Source: Phoma sp. XZ068 (taxonomy: Eukaryota; Ascomycota; Dothideomycetes; Pleosporales; Didymellaceae). From it: 64,000 bases of DNA. Shown here piece after piece: positions 32,600-43,391 of the stretch (positions are counted from its first letter, which is position 1; each line of letters opens with the position of its first letter). Under the pieces are notes generated by a model. The model was given only the letters and a program-made list of their open reading frames with translations, was not told where the DNA came from and searched no databases. The stretch is taken from contig RBKR01000001.1 of assembly GCA_004835665.1 (NCBI GenBank), forward strand, positions 248,001 to 312,000, read 5' to 3'. The position numbers and the translations under genes are program-made.

Positions 32600-33334
32600 A
32601 TGGACACTCCCGAAGTTACTGTACTTCTTCTTGGTGATGCCGAATGCGGAAAGTCCACGTTCTTATCGTGAGTGTCTTCTTTACGGGTCGTTAGAGCCAT
32701 ATTCAAGCCCAGGGAGAGGCATGTTGTCACACAAGGTTGTGGTTTGCTTTGTATGATTGAAGCCTAACATAATAGCAGGCGTCTCAGCCTCGGTGTACAA
32801 CCTCACGACGCTGACCTCCCACCGTATGCGCTACCAACACTTCGCGACTCGGACCAGCCCTTTGAGTTCGATATCTCGCTCTATGCGCGTCCCTACAAGC
32901 TTCGATTTTTTGATACCAAAAGCCCCGAGAACTATACTCTGCTACATCCACAGTTCGTAATCCTCTGCTATGACATCACCTCGCGCGCCTCTCTCGAGTC
33001 GCTCACAAAGACATGGCTTCCCATCGTCAACGGACACTTCAACTACGACGAGAACCTGCCAGTCATGGTGCTGGGCTTGAAACGGGACTTGCGAAAGCAA
33101 TGGACACTACAAGAAGTTGGTGAAGACAAAAAAGGCAAAGGACCAAGCGTCATGCCTCACGAAGGTGTGCAGGCGGCGCAGCGAATGCTGTGCGATCACT
33201 ACGCAGAATGCAGCGCTTTGACGGGAGAGCTGTGTCGTGAAGTGTTGCAGGACGTCGCAAAGACCTGCGCAAAGACAACGACTGCAGATGGTGCAAAGGG
33301 TGGAGGCGTGCTCTCCGAGTGTGTCGTCATGTAA
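32600..33334 (+). CDS. Divergent Rho/Ras-like small GTPase with CAAX box
   Basis: Two exons: 32600-32667 and 32779-33334, with a 111-nt intron; 207 aa. The start codon gives MDTPEVTVLLLGDAECGKST, an intact P-loop. The switch-II element, normally DTAGQE, reads DTKSPEN (residues 68-74), losing the Gly and catalytic Gln. The guanine-specifying motif reads GLKRDLR, close to the Rho-type LKxDLR form but without the usual T/N-K. SALTGE replaces SAK. The protein ends CVVM, a prenylation CAAX box, and the stretch before it is Gly/Lys-rich. It is probably membrane-anchored and may bind GTP but hydrolyse it poorly. I recall similar DTxSPEN proteins in other ascomycetes, so this seems a family trait rather than local damage. 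Confidence 0.85.
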
Positions 33335-33788
33335 TGAATGGCTGTCATGGACCTACACATACACCACCAAAGCCTCAGCTTCCCTCACCATCGCGTTGCA
33401 AGTATGCTGCCTTGCAGATTGCACACGATGGATCCGTAATGGCTGCATCAAGGATACATACAGCATGAAGAACCATACAAGCTTCGCGCGAATCCGAGAT
33501 CGCGTTACTGAATAACGGCACGGGCAGATTAGCCGTCTATACATCTGCGTTCGGGCGTCTCTCAACATCTGCTCAATCACCATCTTGACCCAATCAGCGA
33601 AGGCGGACTTCCGACCAATAGATAGCGTGCTTCAGCCTCCGAATGGCGGAACTTGTCTGGAAGAAGGAACGCGTAAACAAGGGTCTTGAAGCGCATGATG
33701 GCTTTAAACGTCGTCCCCGCTGATAACGCCTCAGCTTAGATTCTGCGCATGTCGGAACCCATTGAAAACCTGGAGGTCCTTCGTCACA
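33335..33788. other. Intergenic spacer
   Basis: About 450 bp between two genes on the same strand; nothing recognisable beyond expected UTR and promoter sequence. Confidence 0.5.
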
Positions 33789-35165
33789 ATGGTATTCAAT
33801 GGCTTTCTCGCCTCGTTCGTTGCGGCGGTTCAAGCGTCACTATCAGTATTGCTCGTTATCTCTTATGGTGCCACAGCGGCTCGATTAGGATTGTTAAATG
33901 CTAGCAATGGAAAGGCGATCAGTAAAATATGTGTCAAGATGTTCCTACCGGCTTTGCTTCTGGTTCAGATTGGAACTGAGCTACATCCTGGCTCTGCTAA
34001 TCGTTACCTCATCATCCTCCTGTGGGCTTTTGTCTGCCATCTTATCAGTTTCTTGATCGGCATTTTCGCACATCTTGTATTCGGCCTACCGGATTGGACT
34101 ACTGCAGCAATCATGTTCAACAACACAACGAGCTATCCGTTACTACTAATACAAAGCCTGGAACAAACCGGCATCCTCTCGAAGTTGCTGGTCGCAGATG
34201 AGTCGACGCATGAGCTAGTCGGAAGAGCAAAGAGCTATTTCCTTGTCTTCGCAACAGTCAGCAGTTGTTTGACATTCGCAGTGGGCCCACGACTGATTGA
34301 CAGCGAGCATGCACCGGACTCTGATGACGACCTGACGATCGAAGAAGAGGAGACAGAGCCAACGATTTACACGGCCCAATACAACGACCCACAACTAGAA
34401 AATGGTACCAATACTGAAGAGCCAACTGAGCAAACGAGGCTACTGTCTCCAAGCCGAAGCTACCGAGAACGTCATAAAAGCGTTACCAACATCACCTTCT
34501 TTCCATCAAAACCCAAATTCACGACTGTAAAGCGTCGTCCCCGCTATATCCCACGGCTTCATTGGAGCGATCTAAGTGCTCGAACACAGTGGTGGCTATT
34601 GTTCTTCTACGACTTCCTCAATGCACCCTTACTTGGTGCGTTATTGGGTGTACTTATCGGCATGGTACCGCTCCTTCACCGTGCCTTCTTCAGCAGCACC
34701 TACAATGGCGGAATCTTCACCGCCTGGCTTACAGAAAGCTGGAAAAATATTGGAGGACTCTTTGTCCCCTTACCTCTTATTGTTGCGGGTATATCGTTGT
34801 ACACTTCATACCAAGACTCAAACAAGAATGATGGGACAACTGCACGGAGTGGCACACCCATCGCTACGACGGCGTTCATTCTGGTAGTACGCTTCGTAAT
34901 ATGGCCAATAATCAGTATTGGAGTCATCTACGCTATCGCGAAATACTCTAGCATCCTGGGATCAAACCCAATGCTCTGGTTCGCCATGATGCTCATGCCA
35001 ACGGGTCCGCCTGCTATGAAGTTGATCACCATGGTTCAGGTCAGCGATGCTGGTGCTGAGGACGAAAGAAAGATTGCAAAGATCTTGACGATATCTTACA
35101 TTGTCAGCCCGATTTTGGCCTTCGTGGTTGTCAGCGCTCTGTATGCGAGTGAAGCTGCAATATGA
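33789..35165 (+). CDS. PIN-like auxin efflux carrier family transporter
   Basis: Single-exon gene, 458 aa from the ATG at 33789; the frame extends upstream only through a TTG. Mem_trans fold: about five membrane segments at the N-terminus (residues 5-165), a hydrophilic acidic then basic loop (about residues 170-265), then about five more segments. Motifs are SYGATAARLGLL, KMFLPALLLVQIG, FNNTTSYPLLLIQSL and, near the end, MLMPTGPPAMKLITMVQVSD, the typical proline-kinked pair of the family. Fungal members are usually in ER or plasma membrane; the substrate is unknown. Intact length and signatures; only 454 bp from the GTPase gene, on the same strand. Confidence 0.92.
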   Translation: MVFNGFLASFVAAVQASLSVLLVISYGATAARLGLLNASNGKAISKICVKMFLPALLLVQIGTELHPGSANRYLIILLWAFVCHLISFLIGIFAHLVFGLPDWTTAAIMFNNTTSYPLLLIQSLEQTGILSKLLVADESTHELVGRAKSYFLVFATVSSCLTFAVGPRLIDSEHAPDSDDDLTIEEEETEPTIYTAQYNDPQLENGTNTEEPTEQTRLLSPSRSYRERHKSVTNITFFPSKPKFTTVKRRPRYIPRLHWSDLSARTQWWLLFFYDFLNAPLLGALLGVLIGMVPLLHRAFFSSTYNGGIFTAWLTESWKNIGGLFVPLPLIVAGISLYTSYQDSNKNDGTTARSGTPIATTAFILVVRFVIWPIISIGVIYAIAKYSSILGSNPMLWFAMMLMPTGPPAMKLITMVQVSDAGAEDERKIAKILTISYIVSPILAFVVVSALYASEAAI

Positions 35166-35303
35166 GCCGGGGTCTATGAAGGTCTTTAGATGCTTTCACC
35201 TACTTACTGAGGTGGACTAGCGACTTAAAAATCGTACACAGCCTAACTACATCCTTGACCACCATGTCACTCCACTGCGCATGACTTTTCACATGATACG
35301 ACC

Positions 35304-36614
35304 ATGAAGGCACACTACCTTCTGTTGTCCACGTTGGCGGTTGGCGCATATGGCAATTGGCTTTCTGAGTAAGTATTCGAGGTGCATATGGACATGTGCT
35401 ACGATACACATCTATTCAGGTGACACCGCTCTAACCTGGTAATAGTAACAGCAACTCCAACAAGAACACCAACACTACCGATGGCGTCACACCTTATCAC
35501 CTTCGCGCAGGTATGGGCGTTGACGAACCGGCCGATCCGCCTGTTCGACGTCCCCCACCGCCTCTACCAAACCGACGCTCCGAACCTGCCAGCGATGGTC
35601 TTTGGGACAGATGTCGAGACAAGGGCTGCACGCTCTCCTGGGCAATGCAGGCAAACGACGCCGATGTGGGACCTGTCTACAGTCCGCAACGAGAGAATGC
35701 TATGAGTCCATTCCGCAGTCTTGATGATCTTCGAACTTGGGGGTGGAACCCGTTCCCTCCTCAGAAAGTCGACGAGAAATTTCATGACTTCTATACAACA
35801 TGGGGTGTTGGTGAGGCCCTTGTTGATCTCGGCGTCTCTGAATATTCTGATATCTACGTGGGCGGACAGAACAGGTTGATCTTCATTGACCACCAGAGTT
35901 TCGACGCAACAGCTGGCAACGTCGATGAACAGTGGTACGTTGTTAACGGCAAGAACTACCGAGCAACAGGAGCATCGTACTCGTTCGCAATCAACCCAAG
36001 GGAAGGGGTTATTATAGGGCTGAACAGGCTCTCGCCAAGTCACGCTGGCAAAGACCGCGTGCCACCCGTTTCTAGAGACGAATTGCCGGCGCTCAACCAG
36101 TTCTCGGACGTTGCATGGATTGGCTGGGACTCCGTAACCCACGGGGAAGGCAACGATATCAAGGGCCTCCGATTCTTTGTCTCAGTTGGCATCAGCAACC
36201 CCGAGACTAAAAGCGTCATTCGCCGGGCTTTGGATGTCAAAGGCTGGGAGCTGAGTCCATGGCCTGGGCACACGTTTGAGCGGCAATCGTTCGAGGCGCG
36301 GGCTATCATAGGTATGCAAAACACTGCCCGATTTCAGCCTCAACGACATCAGAGCTAACATATATGTCCCAGGAACTCCAAACGTGCAAGGCTTTGCTTA
36401 TCTGTTGGTCCAGCATAAGCACGTTCTGGGCAACATGTTCATCGACAGGGTGCAAGTGTTCCAGGGTGACACTGCTTCTCGGAATCCGTGTATTGTTATG
36501 CATCTCTCGAAGCCCCAGGCTCCGAGCGAAAAGCAACAGCATAACGGTGCTGTGGCGGTTGAAGTTGAGGTGGTCAAGGTGGTAGTGATGCACTCTCTGC
36601 GTGCCAAGCTGTAG
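35304..36614 (+). CDS. Secreted protein of unknown function, 390 aa
   Basis: Three exons: 35304-35368, 35446-36311 and 36373-36614; introns 77 and 61 nt. The small first exon supplies a signal peptide (MKAHYLLLSTLAVGAYG); splicing at the TAATAG acceptor leads into an Asn/Ser/Thr linker. A Pro-rich patch follows, then a large domain with LWDRCRDKGCTLSWAM, FHDFYTTWGVG, YSDIYVGGQNRLIFIDHQ, INPREGVIIGLNRLSP and GWDSVTHGEGNDIKGLRFF. I do not recognise the family. The Trp/Gly-rich, beta-like domain with few cysteines suggests an extracellular enzyme or binding protein. The real start is seen only with exon 1; the long ORF alone begins in mid-protein. Confidence 0.8.
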
Positions 36615-37692
36615 ACAATAGATAGTCAAGGGTAGGAATGAATACCATGCACCTACCAAAATGCCGAGGCTCCTATGGATGTAGGTTTGAATGCTCAATT
36701 CTATTCTGAACCACCGGGAGTACTGAGAAGGAAGGAGCTACTGGTGAGCTACTACTTGCAGAAGCTTTGTTCCGTCATGTTATGTAATGTATTCAGTCAC
36801 TCTCCTTATTGTTGTTCGAAAGACTTTTCTCCCACCCACCAATACCTCATACATGTTGAGATAGCCCGAGCCGGTTCCAGTACCGTGAGTGACATGCCGA
36901 GGCACCCCCAACTCGTCGTTACGTACGGCAGAAACCGGAAACACAGCTAACAGTACAAGTCAGGCACGCTCACATGAGCAAACCAACATGAAGCCATATG
37001 AAGATTGAACTCGATCTGGTTGGCAGCCAATAATGCTCTCCGGCCACTCGGCTCCGGCTGCCCGCATGGCTTGTGAGAGAGCATGCGGACGCAGGGCAGC
37101 TAGGAATACATAAGTACAGCACGCATCGCCCGTGGCCGAATGCTGAATTTCAGCGTCTCGCCTTGCTGTTTAGGGCCAATTGCTGCTCTCAACTGCACCA
37201 TTGCTGGCTGTTGATGTGGTACACGTCCCCGCCATGCTACTTCCCCGCATAGGATCGAGGCGCGCGCGTGATGCCAATCTACACGACGCACTGCACTGCA
37301 CGACAATGCACGACACGGCACTTCTGCAGGCAGGTCCGTAGGCGGTTCTTCTGCGTCCGCGCACTTTCAAGCGTGCCCTGGATATGACCTGAGCCGCTCG
37401 CCCGACCAGGCACCTGCTGCTTGCGGACGCGGCCGCTGTGCAGTCTCGGCATTCCACAGCGGCTTAAAAGGCTGTATGGCTCCTGGAGCCAGCGGCGTGC
37501 GAACCTCGGGAGAGCTTTGGCCCGCTTGCGTTCTCCACTGGTAGCTCCCCACCTATATTCCGCCTATCATTCCGAGCATCGCAGCCTGGAACGACGCTAC
37601 CGCGGCCGGCAAGAGCAGGAAGACCCTTTGGCGATTCTCGTCGAGACTCTTCCCACCGAGGTTATAGATACTACTAACGACCGCCATCCGCC
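36615..37692. promoter_or_regulatory. Spacer with promoter of isocitrate dehydrogenase
   Basis: About 1.1 kb. The part nearest the gene is GC-rich with short repeats of CACTGCACTGCACGACA type near 37280-37320. No additional gene supported. Confidence 0.5.
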
Positions 37693-39256
37693 ATGAGGCC
37701 CTCTCCTTCAGCTACCGCTGCCATTCGCACCGCGACCAGCCTCACACGCCTCCCCTCCCGTAGCTTCGCGACCCGCGCCATTGCCAGCCAAACTTGTGCG
37801 AAATCGGCTTTGTTTTCGAACGCGCGACGCACCACCACAGGCACTCCCGCAGCACCAGCAGCTCTTTTCTCCTCCAAGCAGTTCAGCCAGCAGCTCAGGA
37901 TGGCGTCCACGTCGGCTTCAGGCATCAAGAAGATCAAGGTGGTGAACCCGGTGGTCGAGCTCGATGGTGACGAGATGACTCGCATCATCTGGCAGACCAT
38001 CAAGGACAAGTTCATCCACCCCTACCTTGACATTGACCTCAAGTACTACGATCTCGGTCTCGAGTACCGTGACCAGACCAACGACCAGGTCACTCTCGAT
38101 GCCGCCGAGGCCATCAAGAAGTACTCGGTCGGTGTCAAGTGTGCGACCATCACCCCCGATGAGCAGCGTGTCGAGGAGTTCAAGCTCAAGAAGATGTGGC
38201 TTTCGCCCAACGGCACCATCCGTAACCACCTGTAAGCCTCTCGATCCTGAGAGAATACTTGCACACCGCTAACACGTCTGCAGCGGTGGAACCGTCTTCC
38301 GCGCCCCCATTGTCATTCCCCGCATTCCCCGTCTCGTACCCAGCTGGAAGCAGCCCATCATCATCGGCCGTCACGCGTTCGGTGACCAGTACCGCGCCAA
38401 GGACCGCGTCATTGAGGGCGAGGGCACCCTCGAGATGGTCTTTACACCCAAGGGCGGCGAGCCCCAGACCATCAAGGTCTACGACTTCCCCGCTGGCGGA
38501 GGTGTCGCCCAGACCCAATACAACACCACCGAGTCCATCTCCGGTTTCGCACACGCTTCCATGAAGCTTGCGCTTGACAAGAAGCTGCCTCTCTACATGA
38601 GCACCAAGAACACCATCCTGAAGGCCTACGACGGCAAGTTCAAGGACGTCTTCCAGGAGATCTACGACAACCAGTACAAGAAGGAGTTCGAGGCTGCTGG
38701 CATCTGGTACGAGCACCGTCTGATCGACGACATGGTCGCCCAGATGATCAAGAGCGAGGGTGGCTACATCATCGCCATGAAGAGTATGTCCAATTCAACA
38801 CTTTCTGACAACACCTGCTAATACATACCAGACTACGACGGAGACGTTCAGTCCGACATCGTTGCCCAGGGTTTCGGCTCTCTTGGTCTCATGACCTCCG
38901 TCCTCATCACCCCCGATGGCAAGACCTTTGAGGCTGAGGCCGCCCACGGCACCGTCACCCGCCACTACCGCGAGCACCAGAAGGGTAACGAGACGTCCAC
39001 CAACCCCATCGCCTCCATTTACGCCTGGACACAAGGTCTCTCCAAGCGTGGTGAGCTCGACAACACCCCCGAGCTCGTTGTCTTCGCCGAGCAGCTCGAG
39101 AAGGCTTGCGTTGACACCGTCGATGTTGATGGCATCATGACCAAGGATCTTGCGCTCGCCTGCGGAAAGAAGGACAGGGGTAGTTGGGTCACAACGAACG
39201 AGTACCTTGATGCGGTTGAGAGGAGGCTGAAGTCCAGCTTGAAGGAGAAGTTGTAA
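37693..39256 (+). CDS. IDP1: NADP-dependent isocitrate dehydrogenase, mitochondrial form
   Basis: Three exons: 37693-38231, 38284-38783 and 38832-39256; introns 52 and 48 nt; 487 aa. Oxidatively decarboxylates isocitrate to 2-oxoglutarate, making NADPH. The first ~69 residues are Arg/Ser/Ala-rich with no acids, a strong mitochondrial presequence. A second ATG (Met70, 37900) in AGGATGG context opens the conserved body MASTSASGIKKIKVVNP. Core motifs are ELDGDEMTRIIW, the substrate-loop SPNGTIRN, GGTVFRAPI, WYEHRLIDDM, the metal-site NYDGDVQSD and EAAHGTVTRHYR. The C-terminus is EKL, weakly like a peroxisomal signal. Codon use is strongly C-ending, in keeping with high expression. Confidence 0.97.
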
Positions 39257-40416
39257 ATCAAGCGCGAGGGAAGGGAAACGAAGAGCATGTTGAGCGACAT
39301 TTTAAACTAGCTGGTAGATATCGGCATACCTAGAGACCTGTAGATGGAGTTTTGGCTTACTCTACCCAGGGAAGCAGCGTGAATACAGCGAGATCAAAAA
39401 ACGTTCAAAACACCACACATTGTTCACCTTTGTCTTGTTCAGATTCATATGTCCGTCCCTAATTTTTGCGTGCACGTTGCTATACGGTACCGGATTCGGT
39501 GCCGACATCGCTCACATTACATGTTCAACTTCGTCAACAATCCGACCCGGCCGCAAAACTATTACCGATCTGCAACAGTATCTTTACTAACAAGGTTGCA
39601 GCCCAAGACTCACCTACGGCTATGTTCACCAAACATAGCCCTGCGCACAACATCTCTCTTCATCGTTGCGTCGCCAGTTGTAGAGCCCTTCAGAGCGTCA
39701 AAAGCAAGCACCGGCTATGTCTGAAACGACACATTTCGTCTACGCGTATACATCCAAGGATTTCCATGCAATTGGGGAGTGTACGGTCATCGTAACTTGA
39801 GGAGCCTTCTCATCTTCTCGATGTTCTTCCATGCTCGTGCATCGGCTGTCGCTATGTCTCACAGCAGCACGCCTGCATCACGGACGTAGCAGTCGCGGTT
39901 TGTTTGTTACACATGTTGTTTCGGAAACATGTCTTGCGAAGTTTTTCTCTTCTGTCTTTCCGTCTTCTTCTTGTATCGTCTGACCATTTCTTGAGTCGGC
40001 CATTTGTCTTGCCTGTCAATTGTTTTGGATCTTGAGAAACACGGCGCCACAACCGTACCATCATCCATCAAATATCCAGGATCCACATTATTCAACATAC
40101 ACTGAAACCAATAACACACAACAATCGCAGGTATTCAAAGCTCCACACCCTAATTGGATCTTTGAGACCTTTGCAAAAATTGTAGTAAAAAGTAAGTTCC
40201 CATCGTCATTCGTCATTCCATAGGAGATTAGCACGACCGTGCCGTCTCCACATCGGTCCGTTGGCACGCTCATTGGGCCCCAGTTACGACCAAACCATAC
40301 TGTTCCCAAGGTATCCCCAGTCCTCGCCCAACCGCTCGCCCTATCATGGCAACCCAAGTGGATCTGCAAAATCACATGACCTTGTCTTTCACTGACACGT
40401 TGCGTAGCCGTCAAGG
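39257..40416. other. Intergenic spacer
   Basis: About 1.2 kb; only short ORFs without content. Holds the isocitrate dehydrogenase 3' UTR and the promoter of the disordered-protein gene. Confidence 0.5.
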
Positions 40417-42840
40417 ATGACCATGCGTACGAAACCAGGGTCCAACCCAAACGGTATCGAGAACAAGGAGCCTTTCGTCGTCACTGCGCCGCGAAAGCGC
40501 TGTCCAAATATTCAGTCAACAACGCCAGCAACGCCACGTTCCAAGTCTACACCGTTGCACAAGCGCTTCTTGGACGAGGTCACTATGAGCCCCAGCACCC
40601 CATCTACACCTCCGCGCACACCGAGCAGAAGTCCGAAGAGAGCCCAGACGCCCAAGCAGACGCTTGAGGTTGGGCAGAATGGGTTCTATTTCTCAATGGA
40701 GATTACCGAGAAGAAGATCGTGCCTAGTAGGGCTACGACGCCAGATGGAAAGACTTTCGGAAGACAAACACCGAGTCCGCAGAAAGAGAAAAAGAGCGAG
40801 GTCAAGATTGGCGGAAGAGTCAAGGATATCCTGAGGAAGAACTTGTTTGGGACGCCGACGAAGAAAGCCACCAAGTTTGGAAGGGACGACCAAGACGAGA
40901 TGCAGCGTGAGAGAGACGAGGTGGGACTGAGTCCCGTGAAAGCGGGTGGACATCTTTCACGCGCAAAGAACACTGCCGAAAGTGAAGGTGTACAAACTGG
41001 CATTATGGAGGACGCTACGATCTTACATGCCGTTGCACCTTTCGCCACGCAGCAATCGTCCACATTTGCGCTACCCGCAGCACCGCCTGCATTCCCGTCA
41101 ATGACGCAGGAATCCATTATGCCTTCAGGCCAACAACAAACTCCCACGACGACTTCATTGCCACCCATGAAAGCCACTATTACTCCGGCCACATTCGTTC
41201 CTGATCTACAAAGATGTACCACCGCATCGACACCATCGAACATCGGCCATTTGATGGCCGGCCTGAGCAACAAGAAGTCGGGGGCTCAGGTGCTACCTCC
41301 CGTCGGCGGCTCGGAGTCTATGCCTACTCCGTTGCGCAAAATGTCTGAGAAGCTTGGTTTAAACAGTCCACATGTTGTACGCAAGGATCAGGCCTTTGGG
41401 AATAGGCAGAGCAGTCCTACTGCGATCTTGATGAAAGAGAGACTGAGGTCTCCGATTTCAGAGTTGGACTTGCGAGATACTGCAAGCGCTGGCGATGTGA
41501 TGATGACAAGTGCTCTGGCTGTTACGACGGATGCTATGACTGTTGTGTCGCCGCCAAAAGACGCAGGTCTGATGCAAAAGGTGAATCCTCCCGCTCAACT
41601 GGTTGATCCGGCGATCGCAGTCCCTTCACCTACTGTTCGGTCACGCCCAAGCACTGCAACAATGGCGTCTTTCCCACTCCCTTCGACGCCTTCCAGACCA
41701 GGCCTTTCGAGCAGATCCCAGAGCTATGGCACTCCTGCTAGTCTACGCTCCTCTATGCAGGAAGATATGTGCAAAGTACAAGTATCTCTGAAGCGGTCAA
41801 TTGGTCGGGAGTTTGTCTTGCAGACCAACGGCTCCAGACCTGCAACACCGATATCTCCTGTTGCAACCACAGTAAGCTCTGTTGTGTCTACTGGACTTCG
41901 TAGTAGAAGCGGCGTCAAGACAGCTTCAAGACCTGTCTCCATGATAGGTCCTGCCAAATCAAGTCCAGGAAATACCACACAGGTCGTCCCGAGGAGGCCG
42001 CTTAACACCGCAGCGCGTAAGCCGCGACCAAAGTCCATGATTGTAGGCTCAGCAAAGATATTGGAGATTGTCGCTTCGCAGATTGACTCACCACGAGAGC
42101 GGGCTAAACTGCGTAGCGGCGCTGCCACACCTTCAAGTGCGCAAAGCGGACCAACAACCTCCCGTCCAGGTACAGCGACGTCGACATCGCGAGGGCCCAA
42201 GTCTGCCGCCATAACGCAGCCACCATCGAAAGCCCAGCCGGTAGTCCGCACCACAAAGTCTGCAGCCCTTCGTGCTGCTGCACATCCAAAGCGCGCAGCG
42301 CCTCCTGCACCTATAGCTACTTCAGGACCTCACAAACAGAGGGTCGCAAGTGCCGAAGCCATCGCAGACCGCGTAGCGAAATGGAAAGAGGAAGACCGCC
42401 AAAAAGCAGCACCAAAAACCCTCACGCGCGCCAAATCTACAAAGACTGCAAGCAGGCCTACTCGCAAGCCTGTACCCACACGCACCGTAAAGACCCCAGA
42501 ACCAAAAGATGCAAAATCAGACTCAGGCACAGCGCAATCCTACACGCCCCCAGGCAATCCCACCCGTCTCCCCTCTCCCGTGAAGTCCCCTAGTAAGACG
42601 CGGCTTGTTGCTCCCACGACACCTGCCCCGAACAAAATACCTACGTCTCACGCTGCGAACCTGCGCACTCCGTTCCCAAACCATAAGACGCCGGTGAACA
42701 AGAGGGTGGTTAGTGTATCAGGCTTGGAGGAAGTGGATCCGAATGCGTTGCGGACTCCAAGTAAGGAGATCCAGAGTGCGTTGGATGCGGCGATTGATGC
42801 GAAGATTGAGGAGGATAAGAGGAGGGGAGGGTGGATATGA
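40417..42840 (+). CDS. Large intrinsically disordered protein with many TP/SP sites
   Basis: Intronless 807-aa ORF; no known domain. It is rich in Ser, Thr, Pro, Lys and Arg with dozens of (S/T)P sites, many in the CDK form (S/T)PxK/R, for example TPATPRSKSTP, TPSRSPKRAQTPKQ and SPSKTR. An opening NKEPFV resembles a KEN-like degron. One possibly structured island is GQNGFYFSMEITEKKIVPSR (about residues 87-106), followed by VGGR-like basic IGGRVKDILRKNLFGTP. The end, LRTPSKEIQSALDAAIDAKIEEDKRRGGWI, forms a predicted helix. This pattern fits a cell-cycle-regulated nuclear or cytoskeletal scaffold, but that is inference from composition only. Confidence 0.8.
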   Translation: MTMRTKPGSNPNGIENKEPFVVTAPRKRCPNIQSTTPATPRSKSTPLHKRFLDEVTMSPSTPSTPPRTPSRSPKRAQTPKQTLEVGQNGFYFSMEITEKKIVPSRATTPDGKTFGRQTPSPQKEKKSEVKIGGRVKDILRKNLFGTPTKKATKFGRDDQDEMQRERDEVGLSPVKAGGHLSRAKNTAESEGVQTGIMEDATILHAVAPFATQQSSTFALPAAPPAFPSMTQESIMPSGQQQTPTTTSLPPMKATITPATFVPDLQRCTTASTPSNIGHLMAGLSNKKSGAQVLPPVGGSESMPTPLRKMSEKLGLNSPHVVRKDQAFGNRQSSPTAILMKERLRSPISELDLRDTASAGDVMMTSALAVTTDAMTVVSPPKDAGLMQKVNPPAQLVDPAIAVPSPTVRSRPSTATMASFPLPSTPSRPGLSSRSQSYGTPASLRSSMQEDMCKVQVSLKRSIGREFVLQTNGSRPATPISPVATTVSSVVSTGLRSRSGVKTASRPVSMIGPAKSSPGNTTQVVPRRPLNTAARKPRPKSMIVGSAKILEIVASQIDSPRERAKLRSGAATPSSAQSGPTTSRPGTATSTSRGPKSAAITQPPSKAQPVVRTTKSAALRAAAHPKRAAPPAPIATSGPHKQRVASAEAIADRVAKWKEEDRQKAAPKTLTRAKSTKTASRPTRKPVPTRTVKTPEPKDAKSDSGTAQSYTPPGNPTRLPSPVKSPSKTRLVAPTTPAPNKIPTSHAANLRTPFPNHKTPVNKRVVSVSGLEEVDPNALRTPSKEIQSALDAAIDAKIEEDKRRGGWI

Positions 42841-43391
42841 GTTTTGGGATCGAGTGTTGGGATGAGTAGCATCAAGGCTTGGGCCTGGACAGGAAGGTAG
42901 AGTATGTAATGCTATGTTGAAACACAGAAGGCAGAGGGAGGTTGGATGCTGTCATTGTGATATAAAGTGGAGGGGGAAAAGGTTACGATAACAAGCTACG
43001 CAGAAGAGATTCCGGGATTGCTACGATTATGCCGTCATGAATGAAAGGATATTGTTAGTTAACACGCGATGTAACGAATATGTCTTACAAAACTTTGAAA
43101 CCAGCTACCTCACGTGCAAGATATCAGCTTATTGGTTGCCGTAGGTTTGCCATGCCCTTAACGTGCGCCAGACAATTGCGCATGTTTTGCTGAAGCCCCG
43201 TGAGCCTTTTTGCAGAGGCTCAGTCGGCAATTTTATCCGCACACTCTCTACAAATTCGGCGCAACGGTTACTCACAGATACACAGGACACGAGGTACGTA
43301 CCAACTTTTGGCGTAATCTCAGTGGTTATGTATGAGGTTGTTTTGTAGTACTCGGGAAGTCCTTTTCTGACCCAGTCTTACAGCTATTAGC
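42841..43391. other. Convergent 3' spacer
   Basis: About 550 bp between the disordered-protein gene and the HET gene; nothing recognised. Confidence 0.5.
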
